DNA of 64,000 nucleotides, taken from NCBI RefSeq assembly GCF_041261205.1, contig NZ_JBGCCH010000012.1, forward strand, positions 62,001 through 126,000, written 5' to 3'. Source of the DNA: Catenulispora sp. MAP5-51 (GTDB taxonomy: Bacteria > Actinomycetota > Actinomycetes > Streptomycetales > Catenulisporaceae). Shown in pieces: positions 26,418 to 35,679 of this stretch. The position numbers were made by a program, and so were the translations under genes. The notes beneath the pieces are model-generated. The model was not told where the DNA came from. It saw only the letters and a list, made by a program, of their open reading frames with translations, and ran no database searches. Position 1 is the first letter of the stretch. Each line of letters begins with the position of its first letter.

Positions 26418-27980
26418 GTGACCAAGACGATAAGCGGGTCCGCGACCGGACCGAACCAGGTGACGACCTCTCCCGCCGGCGGTGCCACCGCCACGTTAAC
26501 CCCGCCAAGAACGCAACGCGGCCCGGGCGCTGTAGACGCCCCGGCCGGCAACCGCCGGTCGGGGCTGATCCTGGCGACCGTGCTGGTCGGCTACTTCATG
26601 GCCCTGCTCGACGGCTCCATCGTGAACGTGGCGCTGCCCAGCATCCGCGAGAAGCTGCACGCCACCGGCGCAAGCCTGCAGATGGTCGCCGCCGGCTACA
26701 TCATCGCCTACGCGGTGCTGCTGGTGACCGGGGCCCGGCTGGGCCGCATCCTGGGCCACGAACGGCTGTTCAAGGCCGGACTGCTCGGCTTCACCATCGC
26801 CTCGCTGGCCTGCGGGCTGGCGCAGAACAGCGGTGAGCTCATCGTCTTCCGGGTGATCCAGGGCATAGCCGCAGCGGTCATGCTGCCGCAGGTCCTCAGC
26901 CTGATCCAGCAGAACTTCCAGGGCGAGGCCCGGGCCAAGGCGATGAGCGCCTGGACCGCGGTGCTGGCCTCCGGGATCGTGGTCGGGCAGGTGCTCGGCG
27001 GCGTGCTGGTGACCGCGAACCTGTTCGGCTGGTCGTGGCGCCCGGTGTTCCTGGTGAACGTGCCGATCGGGATCGTGCTGTACATCGCGGCGATCCGCTC
27101 GCTGCCCTCGGTGAAGCCGCAGAACACCGCGGCGGGCAACAAGGTCGACCTGGCCGGCGTGCTGACCCTGTCGCCGACCATCCTGGCCCTGGTGGTCCCG
27201 CTGGTGCTGGGCCACGACGAGCACTGGCCGATCTGGGGCTGGGTCCTGCTGGCCGCGACCGTGCCGCTGCTGGCCCTGTTCCTGGCCGTCGAGCGCCGGG
27301 TGGCGCGCCGAGGCACCGCCCCGATCCTGCCGGGCCGCATCCTGTCGATGTCCGGCATGAAGCCCTCGCTGATCGTGATCTTCCTGGTCATGGTGGTCTA
27401 CGCCGGCAACCTGTTCGCCACCGCCATCCACCTGCAGGGCGCCCTGGGCTTCAGCGCGCTGAAGACCGGCCTGGCCTTCGCTCCCTGCGCGGCCTCCTTC
27501 GGCCTGGTGAGCTACTTCTGGCGGAACATCCCGGCGCACCTGATCCGCCGGCTGTCGGTGATCGGCCTGCTGATCGGCGCGGCCAGCATGGCGGCGCAGA
27601 TCTGGATGTTCAAGGACGGCGGCTACGGCGGCCTGTGGTTCTACCTGAACCAGATGGTCTTCGGCCTGGGCATCGGCATCGGCAACGCCCCGACGATGAC
27701 CCTGGCCCTGATGCGGGTCCCGGTCTCCGACGCGGCCGACGCCTCGGGCACCCTGGCCACGAACGCGCAGCTGGCGCAGGTCGTCGGCATCGCCTCGCTG
27801 GGCACGCTGTACCTGACGGTGGCCGCCGGCCACGCGGTGCACTCCGCGGGCCACGCCATGGCCTACCTGTCGGGCGCGGGGGTCCTGGTGACGCTGGTGG
27901 CGGTGGTGTTCTCCTTCCACCTGTACCGGCTGGACAAGCACGAGCGGGCCGCGAAGGCCGCGGCGGTGGCGACGGTCTGA
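26418..27980 (+). CDS. MFS drug exporter, DHA2 (EmrB/QacA) 14-helix type
   Basis: 520 residues. A disordered N-terminus (1-45) leads into about 14 membrane helices. Motif DGSIVNVALPSI in helix 1, GARLGRILGHERLF in the first loop and the helix-5 stretch ASGIVVGQVLGGVLV (antiporter motif C-like) mark DHA2 proton antiporters. The substrate is unknown; the divergent XRE/MmyB regulator suggests induction by a small molecule. The pair is inserted between rluB and aroH, which are usually closer in related genomes. Confidence 0.9.
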   Translation: MTKTISGSATGPNQVTTSPAGGATATLTPPRTQRGPGAVDAPAGNRRSGLILATVLVGYFMALLDGSIVNVALPSIREKLHATGASLQMVAAGYIIAYAVLLVTGARLGRILGHERLFKAGLLGFTIASLACGLAQNSGELIVFRVIQGIAAAVMLPQVLSLIQQNFQGEARAKAMSAWTAVLASGIVVGQVLGGVLVTANLFGWSWRPVFLVNVPIGIVLYIAAIRSLPSVKPQNTAAGNKVDLAGVLTLSPTILALVVPLVLGHDEHWPIWGWVLLAATVPLLALFLAVERRVARRGTAPILPGRILSMSGMKPSLIVIFLVMVVYAGNLFATAIHLQGALGFSALKTGLAFAPCAASFGLVSYFWRNIPAHLIRRLSVIGLLIGAASMAAQIWMFKDGGYGGLWFYLNQMVFGLGIGIGNAPTMTLALMRVPVSDAADASGTLATNAQLAQVVGIASLGTLYLTVAAGHAVHSAGHAMAYLSGAGVLVTLVAVVFSFHLYRLDKHERAAKAAAVATV

Positions 27981-28005
27981 GCCTGACCCCGCACTGAATA
28001 CAGCG

Positions 28006-28037
28006 AAGCGCCCCCGGAGATCACTCCGGGGGCGCTT
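28006..28037. terminator. Bidirectional terminator between the MFS gene and rluB
   Basis: Perfect 14-bp stem AAGCGCCCCCGGAG / CTCCGGGGGCGCTT with a 4-base loop (ATCA), flanked by A- and T-containing ends. It lies between convergent genes. Confidence 0.9.
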
Positions 28038-28047
28038 CCTTGCTGTG

Positions 28048-29073
28048 CTAGAGCCCGACGGACTTGTAGATCGCGCCGACCTCTTCCTTGTTCAGCGGCC
28101 GCATGCGCTCCGGCTTCTGGTCGCCGAGCGAGATCGGGCCGAACTTGGTGCGGACCAGGCCGCGCACCGGGAGCCCGACGGCGTCCATGATGCGGCGGAC
28201 GATGCGGTTGCGGCCCTCGTGGATGGTGATCTCCACCAGCGCGTTGCGGCCGACGGAGTCCAGCAGCCGGAAGTGGTCGACGCGCGCCAGGCCGTCCTCC
28301 AGGTCCACGCCCTCGCGCAGGCGGCGGCCCAGGTCCTTCGGGACGGTGCCGTAGACCTGCGCGCGGTAGACCTTGCGGATCTCGTACGACGGGTGCGCCA
28401 GCCGGTGCGCGAGCTCGCCGTCGTTGGTGAGCAGGATCAGGCCCTCGGTGTCGACGTCGAGGCGGCCGACGTGGAACAGGCGCTCGTTGCGGCCGCGCAC
28501 GTAGTCGCCGAGGTTGGGGCGGTCCGGGTCGTCCATCGCGGAGATCACACCGACCGGCTTGTTGAAGGCGAAGTGCACGATGCCCTCGGCGGTGGAGATG
28601 CGCATGCCGTCCACGCGGATCACGGCGGTCTCGGGATCCACCCGCATGCCCTGGTGCCGCACGATCTCGCCGTTGACCTCGACCCGCCCGGCGGCGATCA
28701 GGTCCTCGCTGACCCGCCGGCTGCCGACGCCGGCCTGGGCCAGGACCTTCTGAAGGCGCACGCCTTCTTCGTTGGGGTCCGCGAAGGGGTCGTAGTCGCG
28801 CCAGTCACGGCCGCCGGCGCTCGGGGCGGTCTGCTTGGCATTACCGGAGCCGCCGGTACCGCCCGAGCCACTCGCACCGCCGGAGCGGCCGCTGGTCTTG
28901 CCGGGCGAGCGCCCGCCGTAGGGCGCGGGCTGACGACCGGCGCCGGACCCGGAGCCCGTCCCGGCCTGCCGCGATCCACCGGACCCCCGGGATCCGCCGC
29001 CGGAGCCGGAGCCCCGGCCTCCACCGGACTTACTGGGCTGGGAACGGCGAGCGGGGGTGTTCATGGGAACCAT
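28048..29073 (-). CDS. rluB: 23S rRNA pseudouridine synthase, RsuA/RluB type
   Basis: 341 residues. The first ~100 are a Gly/Ser/Arg-rich disordered tail. An S4 RNA-binding domain follows (VRLQKVLAQAGVGSRRVSEDLIAAGRVEVNG, core LQKVLAQAGVGSRR), then the catalytic GRLDVDTEGLILLTNDG with the Asp nucleophile, and RNRIVRRIMDAVG. It should modify a uridine in 23S rRNA. The N-terminal tail is long for the family but usual in actinobacteria. AGGGG lies before ATG 29073; ATG 29064 is nearly as good. Confidence 0.92.
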   Translation of the reverse strand: MVPMNTPARRSQPSKSGGGRGSGSGGGSRGSGGSRQAGTGSGSGAGRQPAPYGGRSPGKTSGRSGGASGSGGTGGSGNAKQTAPSAGGRDWRDYDPFADPNEEGVRLQKVLAQAGVGSRRVSEDLIAAGRVEVNGEIVRHQGMRVDPETAVIRVDGMRISTAEGIVHFAFNKPVGVISAMDDPDRPNLGDYVRGRNERLFHVGRLDVDTEGLILLTNDGELAHRLAHPSYEIRKVYRAQVYGTVPKDLGRRLREGVDLEDGLARVDHFRLLDSVGRNALVEITIHEGRNRIVRRIMDAVGLPVRGLVRTKFGPISLGDQKPERMRPLNKEEVGAIYKSVGL

Positions 29074-29154
29074 TGTCCCCTATCGGGGACCCCCGCTCGT
29101 CCGCCCCCGTTCAGGCGGGCTACACGCTCGCCGTATGCCGGCCGGGCGGCCGGT

Positions 29155-29865
29155 TCAGCTCTTCAGGATCGAGCCGGTGAAGTCGGTGTCGTTCTCATAC
29201 ACACAGGTGATGTCGTGGTACCCCTGCGACCAGGTGCTTTCGTCCGCGAACAGCATGCTGGGCTGCGCGTTCTGCGGGAGCTTGGACTGGTCGACCTTGT
29301 CCTTGGCCGCGCTCTCGCACAGCGGCTGGGCGTTGGCCGTCAGATCGTCGTCGCTCGGGGCCACCGAGGTCGCGTTGGGATAGGTGAAGCTGTAGAAGGC
29401 CTGGGCGTTGTGCGGCTGGGTGCAGGGGATCGCCTTCACCGAGTCGAAGCCGACCGAGGCGTCCGTGGGCTTCTCGTAGCAGTCACCGGAGCGCAGGCTG
29501 ACGGCGTCGAGGTTGCCGCTCTTGCTGATGCTGCCGCTGGAGTCGCGGTGCGACTTGTGGCTGTTGGTCACCAGCCAGCTGATGCCGCCGATGATCAGGA
29601 CGACGACGAAGATCCCGGCGCGGATGTACAGGAACACCGGACCGCGCCGGCGCTTGGGCGTGGGGCCGTAGCTGCCGCCGCCGTTGCCGTTGCCGTACGG
29701 GTTCTGCGGCTGGGCGTAAGGGTTCTGCTGCTGGCCATAGGGATTCTGCTGCTGGCCATACGGGTTCTGCGCCCCGCCGGGTACCTGGTCCTGAACCGGC
29801 GCGCTGCTCCCGCCGGGACCAGATATGCCCTGGTAAGGCGACTGGTTCGATTGAGGTTCGGTCAT
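29155..29865 (-). CDS. Single-pass membrane protein with septum-formation-like domain
   Basis: 236 residues. A Pro/Gln/Tyr-rich N-terminus has four QNPYGQQ-type repeats (about 32-58), then basic KRRR and a membrane helix (FLYIRAGIFVVVLIIGGISWLV, residues about 78-99, quoted in part as IFVVVLIIGGISWLV). The outer domain (AVSLRSGDCYEKP, VKAIPCTQPHNAQAF, late Cys) resembles the Septum_form family with conserved Cys pairs. Location outside the membrane is inferred. TACAGT ends 8 bases before the ATG. It sits in the scpAB-rluB block. Confidence 0.78.
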   Translation of the reverse strand: MTEPQSNQSPYQGISGPGGSSAPVQDQVPGGAQNPYGQQQNPYGQQQNPYAQPQNPYGNGNGGGSYGPTPKRRRGPVFLYIRAGIFVVVLIIGGISWLVTNSHKSHRDSSGSISKSGNLDAVSLRSGDCYEKPTDASVGFDSVKAIPCTQPHNAQAFYSFTYPNATSVAPSDDDLTANAQPLCESAAKDKVDQSKLPQNAQPSMLFADESTWSQGYHDITCVYENDTDFTGSILKS

Positions 29866-29978
29866 GGCGGTGAACTGTAGTGGACCGTGCCGACAGCGTA
29901 TTGCTCACTTGACACACTCATGATCGATGCCTGAATCGTCCCGGAATCGGGCCGGGATCCAGAGCCGGGCGGCCCGGG

Positions 29979-30770
29979 TCAGGCCAGTGTCTCGGACTCC
30001 TCCATCGACTCCACCGACGGCAGCAGCGGAGCCAGCTCCGGCAGCTCGTCGAGGGTGCGCATGCCCATCTTCTCCAGGAAGAGCAGCGTGGTCCGGTAGA
30101 GGATGGCGCCGGAGTCCACGTCGGTGCCGGCCTCCTCGATCAGGCCGCGGGTCAGCAGGGTGCGCATGACGCCGTCGCAGTTCACGCCGCGCACCGCGGA
30201 GATGCGCGAGCGGCTGACCGGCTGGCGGTAGGCGACCACCGCGAGGGTCTCCAGCGCCGGCTGGCTGAGCTTGGCCTGCTGGCCGTCGAGGACGAACTTC
30301 TCCACCAGCGGCGCACAGGCCGCGCGGGTGTAGAACCGCCAGCCGCCGGCCACCTGCCGCAGGTCGAAACCGCGCTGCTGCTCGGTGTACTCGGCCGCGA
30401 GTTCCAGGAGGGTCTGGACGACCTCGTCGCGCGGACGCTCGGTGATCTGGGCCAGGACCACATCGGCCACCGGCTCCTCGACCACCAGCAGGATGGCCTC
30501 CAGGCACTGGCGCAGGGGCGGCAGCGGGGCCATGTCGGTGGAGAGCTGCCAGGTGGCGTCGTCGAGGGCGTCCAGGGACGGCTCGGCGGAGGTTGTGCGC
30601 GGCGCTGGGAGCGAGGGCTTGGCCTCGCTGCGGGGCGATGGAACGGTCGCCTCAGCAGCCGGGAGCGGGGCGGCGGGCTCGGCGACTGCTTCGGGGCCGG
30701 CCTCAGTCTCGGCAGCGGGCTCGTCGCCGGCCGCGTACTCCGGACTCTCGTACTCCCAGTCGTCGCTCAT
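29979..30770 (-). CDS. scpB: Segregation and condensation protein B
   Basis: 263 residues. A Glu/Pro/Ala-rich N-terminus (about 1-75) precedes two winged-helix domains (LRQCLEAILLVVEEPVADVVLAQ, ALETLAVVAYRQPVSRSRISAVRGVNCDGVMRTLL; cores AILLVVEEPV and AYRQPVSRSRISAVRG). ScpB binds ScpA and SMC to condense the chromosome. Its ATG overlaps the scpA stop (ATGA), so the two are translationally coupled and an upstream in-frame start is rejected. Confidence 0.94.
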   Translation of the reverse strand: MSDDWEYESPEYAAGDEPAAETEAGPEAVAEPAAPLPAAEATVPSPRSEAKPSLPAPRTTSAEPSLDALDDATWQLSTDMAPLPPLRQCLEAILLVVEEPVADVVLAQITERPRDEVVQTLLELAAEYTEQQRGFDLRQVAGGWRFYTRAACAPLVEKFVLDGQQAKLSQPALETLAVVAYRQPVSRSRISAVRGVNCDGVMRTLLTRGLIEEAGTDVDSGAILYRTTLLFLEKMGMRTLDELPELAPLLPSVESMEESETLA

Positions 30771-31768
30771 TCCGGCTCGCCCGCTTCCCACTGCTCGTCC
30801 TCGTTCAGCTCGTCCAGGCCGTCCAGCTCATCCAGCCCGTCCTGCTCCTCCGGCGCATCCTCGGCCGGGGCGCTGCGGTCGAACTCGTCCACCGCGACCG
30901 TCAGTTCGCCCTCCTCGCTGCCGGTCCAGGAGACCGTCAGTTCGGCGAAGGCGTCCGGCTGGTCGAACATCACCACGGCCTCGCGGAAGAGTTCCAGCAG
31001 GCCGAGGAAACGGGCGACGATTGTCAGGGTGTCCGGGGCGTCCTCGCAGAGCTTGTCGAAGGAGGCCTTGCGGAACTCGCGCATCTTCGCGATCAGGACT
31101 GCCACCTGTTCGCGGACGCTGACCGCGCTGCCGTGCAGGTGCGTGACCGACACCTCTGGCACGGCCTTGGGGGTCATCGCCTTCACGGCCAGGGCCGCGA
31201 ACTGTTCCGGGGTGAGGTTGATGATCACTTCGGGGAGCAGGTCGGCGAAGGAGGGTTCCAGCTTCACCGCGCGCGGGAACATGCGGCCGGCGGTGGCGTG
31301 GCGGTGGCCCAGTTCGGTCGCCACCTGCTTGTAGGCCTTGTACTGGAGCAGGCGGGCGAACAGGAGGTCGCGGGCTTCGAGCAGGGCCAGGTCGCCCTCG
31401 TCCTCGACCTCGGCGGCCGGGAGCAGGCGCGCGGCCTTCAGGTCCAGCAGGGTGGCCGCGATGACCAGGAACTCCGAGGCCTGGTCCAGGTCCCAGGAGT
31501 CGCCCATGGACCGGATGTAGGCGATGAACTCGTCGGTGACCTTGGACAGCGCCAGGGTGGTGACGTCCAGCTTGTGCTTGGCGATCAGGCCCAGGAGCAG
31601 GTCGAAGGGGCCCTCGAACTCCGGCAGGCTGACCTGGAAGCCTTCGACGCGCGCCGCGCCGCCGTCGGCCGTCCCGGTCTCGGCAGTCCCGGTCTCGGCA
31701 GTCCCGGCGTTCTGGCCGGCCGGTACCGGTACCGGGGCCTGTTCGGCGGAGGCTGCTTCCAGAGTCAC
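30767..31768 (-). CDS. scpA: Segregation and condensation protein A (kleisin)
   Basis: 333 residues. FQVSLPEFEGPFDLLLGLIAKHKLDV (core EFEGPFDLLLGLI) is the kleisin N-terminal helix that grips SMC; the C-terminal winged helix (AELTVSWTGSEEGE region) follows. Both ends carry acidic or Thr-rich low-complexity stretches (TAETG repeats; DELDGLDELNEDE). TAGAGT ends 6 bases before GTG 31768, a leaderless pattern, so scpAB has its own promoter within the parA cluster. Confidence 0.94.
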   Translation of the reverse strand: MTLEAASAEQAPVPVPAGQNAGTAETGTAETGTADGGAARVEGFQVSLPEFEGPFDLLLGLIAKHKLDVTTLALSKVTDEFIAYIRSMGDSWDLDQASEFLVIAATLLDLKAARLLPAAEVEDEGDLALLEARDLLFARLLQYKAYKQVATELGHRHATAGRMFPRAVKLEPSFADLLPEVIINLTPEQFAALAVKAMTPKAVPEVSVTHLHGSAVSVREQVAVLIAKMREFRKASFDKLCEDAPDTLTIVARFLGLLELFREAVVMFDQPDAFAELTVSWTGSEEGELTVAVDEFDRSAPAEDAPEEQDGLDELDGLDELNEDEQWEAGEPE

Positions 31769-31784
31769 GCTTGCACTCTAGCGG

Positions 31785-32486
31785 TCACCCGCCGGCGGAC
31801 AGCCGCTTGACCAGGATGCTGTCGCGGCCGCGCGCGTCGAGGTCGGCCAGCAGCGCGGCCACCGCCTCGCGGACGATGCGGCCCCGGTCCACCGCCAGGC
31901 CGTACTCGCCGCGCAGCATGATGCGCGCGTGCTCCAGGCCGAGGAGCTCGTCCGGGGACACGTAGACGGTGATCTTCTCGTCGTGGCGCTCGCGGCCGCT
32001 GGGCCGGCGCGGGGCCGTGACCTTGCGGGACGGAGCTGACGGAGTCGATGACGTCGTCTGCGCCGGGGCCGGGGGGGCGGCTGGTGAAACCGGCCCGCTC
32101 GCGACCGCCGACGACGCCTGCACCGCAGGCGCAGACGCAGACGCAGACATAGGTCCAGACGCGGAACCGGTCTGGTCGGCCGATGCCGCCGGAGCCGGAA
32201 CGGCCTTGGCCGTGCCCTTGGAACCGGCAGACCCGACAGACCCTGCTGACCCGGCACTCCCGGCCGCGCCGCTCGCGCTCACCGAGCCGACTGCACCGCT
32301 CGCACCCGCACCCGCGCCGGCCGTGTTCGCCGCCGCGACCGAGGCGCCGTGCCCCCGCTCGCGGCCGGGGCGCTCGGCGCCGGCGGCGCCGGCGTTGTCC
32401 TCACCATGGCCCTCGCGCGCCTCGCGCACCAGGGTCCCGTTGCCGGCGGTCGTGCGGAAGAGCTCGTCAGCCGCGGGCATCCTCAC
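31785..32486 (-). CDS. Ribbon-helix-helix-like partner of ParA
   Basis: 233 residues. The first ~160 are Ala/Ser/Gly-rich and disordered with AGSAGS-type repeats. The C-terminal ~65 (KITVYVSPDELLGLEHARIMLRGEYGLAVDRGRIVREAVAALL; core KITVYVSPDELLGLEHARI) is conserved downstream of this parA in Streptomyces and looks like a ribbon-helix-helix DNA-binding fold. GTG 32486 overlaps the parA stop (GTGA), giving coupling; ATG 32480 is a second choice. It could act as the DNA-binding partner of ParA; that is inference. Confidence 0.78.
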   Translation of the reverse strand: MRMPAADELFRTTAGNGTLVREAREGHGEDNAGAAGAERPGRERGHGASVAAANTAGAGAGASGAVGSVSASGAAGSAGSAGSVGSAGSKGTAKAVPAPAASADQTGSASGPMSASASAPAVQASSAVASGPVSPAAPPAPAQTTSSTPSAPSRKVTAPRRPSGRERHDEKITVYVSPDELLGLEHARIMLRGEYGLAVDRGRIVREAVAALLADLDARGRDSILVKRLSAGG

Positions 32487-33637
32487 CCGGCGTGGCACCG
32501 GACCAGAACCTCCCTCGCCAGCTGGCGGTAGGCGGCGGCGCCCACCGAGGCCGAGGCGTACGAGGTGATGGGCTCGCCGGCGACGGTGGTCTCCGGGAAG
32601 CGGACGGTGCGGCCGATCACGGTGTGGAACACCTGCGGGCCGAAGGCCTGGACCACGCGGGCCAGCACCTCGCGGCCGTGCACCGTGCGCGCGTCGTACA
32701 TCGTGGCCAGGATGCCGTCCAGCTCCAGCTCCGGGTTCAGCCGCTCGCGGACCTTCTCGATGGTCTCGGTCAGCAGCGCCACGCCGCGCAGCGCGAAGAA
32801 CTCGCACTCCAGGGGGACGATCACGCTGTGCGCGGCCGTCAGGGCGTTGACGGTGAGCAGACCCAGCGAGGGCTGGCAGTCGATGATGATGAAGTCGTAG
32901 TCCTGCATCACCGGCTTGAGCGTGCGGGCCAGCGCCGACTCGCGGGCGACCTCGGTGACCAGCTGCACCTCGGCGGCGGACAGGTCGATGTTGGACGGCA
33001 GCAGGTCCATGCCCGGCGTCACCGTCTTGAGCAGCACGTCCTCGACGTTCACCCCGCGGTGCATCAGCAGGTTGTAGACGGTGCGGTCCAGCTCCATCGG
33101 GTTCACGCCCAGGCCCACCGACAGCGCGCCCTGCGGGTCGAAGTCGACCAGCAGCACCTTCTGCCCGTACTCGGCCAGCGCCGCGCCCAGGTTGATGGTG
33201 GACGTGGTCTTGCCCACGCCGCCCTTCTGGTTGCACATCGCGATGATGCGCGCGGGGCCGTGCTCGACCGGGGGCCGGGGCACCGGGAAGCGCGGCATCG
33301 GGCGGCCCGTGGGCCCCACCCGCTCGCGGCGCTGCGTCGCCGGGTCCGGCGCCAGGGTGGCGGCGTAATCGGGATCGGGCTCTATCTCCGCGTCCGGGTC
33401 GAACCCGTCCTGGTAGCGGAGTTCGTCCTCGATGATGCCGTAGGGGTCGTCGAACTCCACTCCGGCGCGCGTGGCGTCGGAGGTCTTGTCAGTCGTGTTC
33501 ATCATGTCCTCGGAACGCTGTGGATTACGAGGAGCAGGCGTGATCCCCGTCTGAGGCGCCATCGCGCCGGCGGAGCCGCCCGGGGCGGCGGAGGTCGGTG
33601 CGACCACCCGGCCGGCGGCAAATGTCGACTCATTCAC
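32483..33637 (-). CDS. parA: ParA/Soj-family chromosome-partition ATPase
   Basis: 384 residues. A disordered acidic N-terminus (1-125) precedes the deviant Walker A KGGVGKTTSTINLG (near residue 140), Walker B FIIIDCQPSLG and VPLECEFFALRG. It should be a DNA-binding dimerising ATPase. This is the second ParA seen beside scpAB and xerD in actinobacteria, distinct from the origin-proximal parA with parB. The GTG start has a perfect AAGGAGGT (33655-33648) ten bases upstream. Confidence 0.92.
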   Translation of the reverse strand: MNESTFAAGRVVAPTSAAPGGSAGAMAPQTGITPAPRNPQRSEDMMNTTDKTSDATRAGVEFDDPYGIIEDELRYQDGFDPDAEIEPDPDYAATLAPDPATQRRERVGPTGRPMPRFPVPRPPVEHGPARIIAMCNQKGGVGKTTSTINLGAALAEYGQKVLLVDFDPQGALSVGLGVNPMELDRTVYNLLMHRGVNVEDVLLKTVTPGMDLLPSNIDLSAAEVQLVTEVARESALARTLKPVMQDYDFIIIDCQPSLGLLTVNALTAAHSVIVPLECEFFALRGVALLTETIEKVRERLNPELELDGILATMYDARTVHGREVLARVVQAFGPQVFHTVIGRTVRFPETTVAGEPITSYASASVGAAAYRQLAREVLVRCHAG

Positions 33638-33647
33638 AAGTCGTTCT

Positions 33648-33655
33648 ACCTCCTT
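33648..33655 (-). promoter_or_regulatory. Full-length Shine-Dalgarno sequence of parA
   Basis: AAGGAGGT on the minus strand is fully complementary to the 16S rRNA end and lies ten bases before GTG 33637. It decides the start and is unusually strong for this window. Confidence 0.85.
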
Positions 33656-33685
33656 ACCGACTTGCCCACTCTCATCGCTGGAGTG

Positions 33686-33714
33686 ACTCTATGGGCACGG
33701 TGTCATTACAGCAA
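33686..33714 (-). promoter_or_regulatory. Predicted vegetative promoter of parA
   Basis: TTGCTG (33714-33709), a 17-base spacer, then TAGAGT (33691-33686), on the minus strand. The predicted leader is about 45 bases and holds the strong ribosome-binding site. The rest of the gap to xerD (33715-33909) shows nothing I can assign. Confidence 0.6.
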
Positions 33715-33909
33715 GGCAATGAGACACACCCGGGTCGTTTCACCCTGGTTACTGGCGGAAAACGCGAGATAAATCACCCGAACCGGTATGCGGCCCCGCT
33801 ATCTGTCATCTCATATCAGGAGGGTAGGTCACGATCGGGTCTCAGTGTCCGCCGGAGCCCCCACCGAAGCCGCGCGCGGCCTCCGCCCTGAACGGTCAGG
33901 GTACCGCGA

Positions 33910-34821
33910 TCAGCTGTTCAGAGCCCTGGGATGGCTGGTCGCGTAGACCTCACGCAACCGGTCGACGGTCACCCGGGTGTAGATCTGGGTGGTCGTGGCC
34001 GAACTGTGACCCAGCAATTCCTGCACGGTCCGGATGTCCGCTCCCCCGTCGAGCAAATGGGTCGCGAAAGAGTGCCGCAGCGTGTGCGGGGAGACCTTGC
34101 CGGCCAGGCCCACGCGCTCGGCCACCGCGCCGAGGACCGTCCACGCACCCTGACGCGTCAGCCGTCCGCCGCGCGCGTTGAGGAAAAGCGCCCCTGCGTT
34201 CCCGGATCGGGCCTTGCGCGTCAGTTGCGGGCGCAGCCGCACGAGGTAGTCGTCGATCGCACGGCACGCATAAGAACCGACCGGCACCAGACGCTGCTTG
34301 CCGCCCTTGCCGTCCAGGATGACCGTGCGGTCCTCGCGGTCGACGTCGTCCACGTCCAGCGCCACCGCCTCGCTGACGCGCGCCCCGGTGCTGTACAGGA
34401 ACTCCAGCAGGGCCCTGTCGCGCAACGCCATGGGCTCGTCCGCCTCGGTCGCCGCGAGCAGCCGCTCGACGTCGTCCAGCGGCAGCGCCTTGGGCAGGCG
34501 CATCGGCACCTGCGGCGGCGGCACGTCGTCGGTGACGTCGACACCGGCCCAGCCCTCGGCTACAGCGAACCGGTGCAGGCCGCGGACCGCCGACATGGTG
34601 CGCGCGGCGGACGACGCGGCACCGTCCTGGAGACTGGCCAGGAATGCGGAAATGTCGGCGCGCTCGATGGCGGCGAAATTTGCACACCCGCGGGTGTCCA
34701 AGAAAACCCTGTACCGAGCGAGGTCTCGCCGATAAGCCGCGAGCGTGTTGGCACTCAGGCCGCGCTCGACGGACAGGTGCTCCAGGTGGGCCTTCACACG
34801 GGATTCGAGGTCGTCGGACAC
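33910..34821 (-). CDS. xerD: Tyrosine recombinase XerD
   Basis: 303 residues, the normal Xer size. N-terminal SAM-like core-binding domain (1-95), then the catalytic domain with Arg in [11 protein letters not shown], Lys in [26 protein letters not shown] and the nucleophile Tyr in QIYTRVT. It should resolve chromosome dimers at dif with XerC; neither xerC nor a dif site was seen here. TACCGT ends 6 bases before GTG 34821, a leaderless pattern. Its place beside parA and scpAB is conserved. Confidence 0.94.
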   Translation of the reverse strand: MSDDLESRVKAHLEHLSVERGLSANTLAAYRRDLARYRVFLDTRGCANFAAIERADISAFLASLQDGAASSAARTMSAVRGLHRFAVAEGWAGVDVTDDVPPPQVPMRLPKALPLDDVERLLAATEADEPMALRDRALLEFLYSTGARVSEAVALDVDDVDREDRTVILDGKGGKQRLVPVGSYACRAIDDYLVRLRPQLTRKARSGNAGALFLNARGGRLTRQGAWTVLGAVAERVGLAGKVSPHTLRHSFATHLLDGGADIRTVQELLGHSSATTTQIYTRVTVDRLREVYATSHPRALNS

Positions 34822-35017
34822 GGGGTCACGGTACCCCGGCCCCGATCGATCAGGTTTCTGATGGGTTGGCAGGTCGGGTGGCGTTCCGCTGATGTTTGCT
34901 TAGGCCTTCGGCCGAGGGACTTTACTTGTGGGGGGTGGCATGGCGTAAAACAGTCGTTCCGGCATCGTGTCGGCTGTGCGTCGTCAGCGCATTGCAGAAT
35001 TAGGGGGTTTCGGGCAA

Positions 35018-35656
35018 ATGGACTTCAACCAGCTACAGGCCAGACTCGGCCGCAACGGGATGGTCCTCGTCGTCGGCGGTCTGCTGATGTTCATCGACAG
35101 CTTCTTCTCCTGGTACGGACTCAGCGGCGGCGGCTCCTCCGAGCTCAAGGCCATGGGCGTCCAGACCAGCGTCAGCGCGTGGAGCGCCGGGTTCGGGGCC
35201 TGGTTCTCGGTCCTGCTGCTGGTGGCCGTCGCGGCCGTGGCGGTGCTGGGGGCGCTGGGCAAGCTGCCGTTCGCGCCGCTGATGATCGGCTTCGTCGAGT
35301 TCGCCGGCGGCGCTCTGGCCGCGGTCGTCGTGCTGCTGCGGTGGCTGACGTACCAGACCGCCTCCGGCGGCGGCGCGAGCGTCGGGGCGCTGTGGGGCAC
35401 GTACGTGGGCGTGGTGCTCGCGATCGTCGTCGCGGTGTTCGGCTACCTGGACTTCGTCGCCAAGGGGGGCGACATCAAGAACCTGGGCGCCGTGTTCCAG
35501 AACGGGACGGGTCCGCAGGGGCCGCAGGGTCCCCAGGGCCCTCAGGGTCCGTACAACCAGGGCGGCCCGTACGACCAGGGTGGCCAGTACAACCAGGGCC
35601 CGGGTCAGGGCCAGTACAACCAGGGCCAGGGTCAGGGCCCGTACAACCAGGGGTGA
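35018..35656 (+). CDS. Membrane protein with collagen-like tail
   Basis: 212 residues. About four membrane helices (around 13-32, 60-80, 88-110, 125-145) are followed by a tail of GPQ triplets (four in a row) and repeated PYNQG/QYNQG. The fold resembles the DUF5336-type small membrane proteins of actinobacteria, with low certainty. ATG 35018 has AGGGGG ten bases upstream; an earlier in-frame GTG at 34967 is less likely. Function unknown. Confidence 0.75.
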   Translation: MDFNQLQARLGRNGMVLVVGGLLMFIDSFFSWYGLSGGGSSELKAMGVQTSVSAWSAGFGAWFSVLLLVAVAAVAVLGALGKLPFAPLMIGFVEFAGGALAAVVVLLRWLTYQTASGGGASVGALWGTYVGVVLAIVVAVFGYLDFVAKGGDIKNLGAVFQNGTGPQGPQGPQGPQGPYNQGGPYDQGGQYNQGPGQGQYNQGQGQGPYNQG

Positions 35657-35679
35657 CCAGGCTCGGTCAGAGAACCCTG

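Noticed and set aside
31785-33637. Plasmid or integrated-element partition system
   Set aside because: The genes sit in a conserved chromosomal block with scpAB and xerD and have the same base composition as their neighbours.
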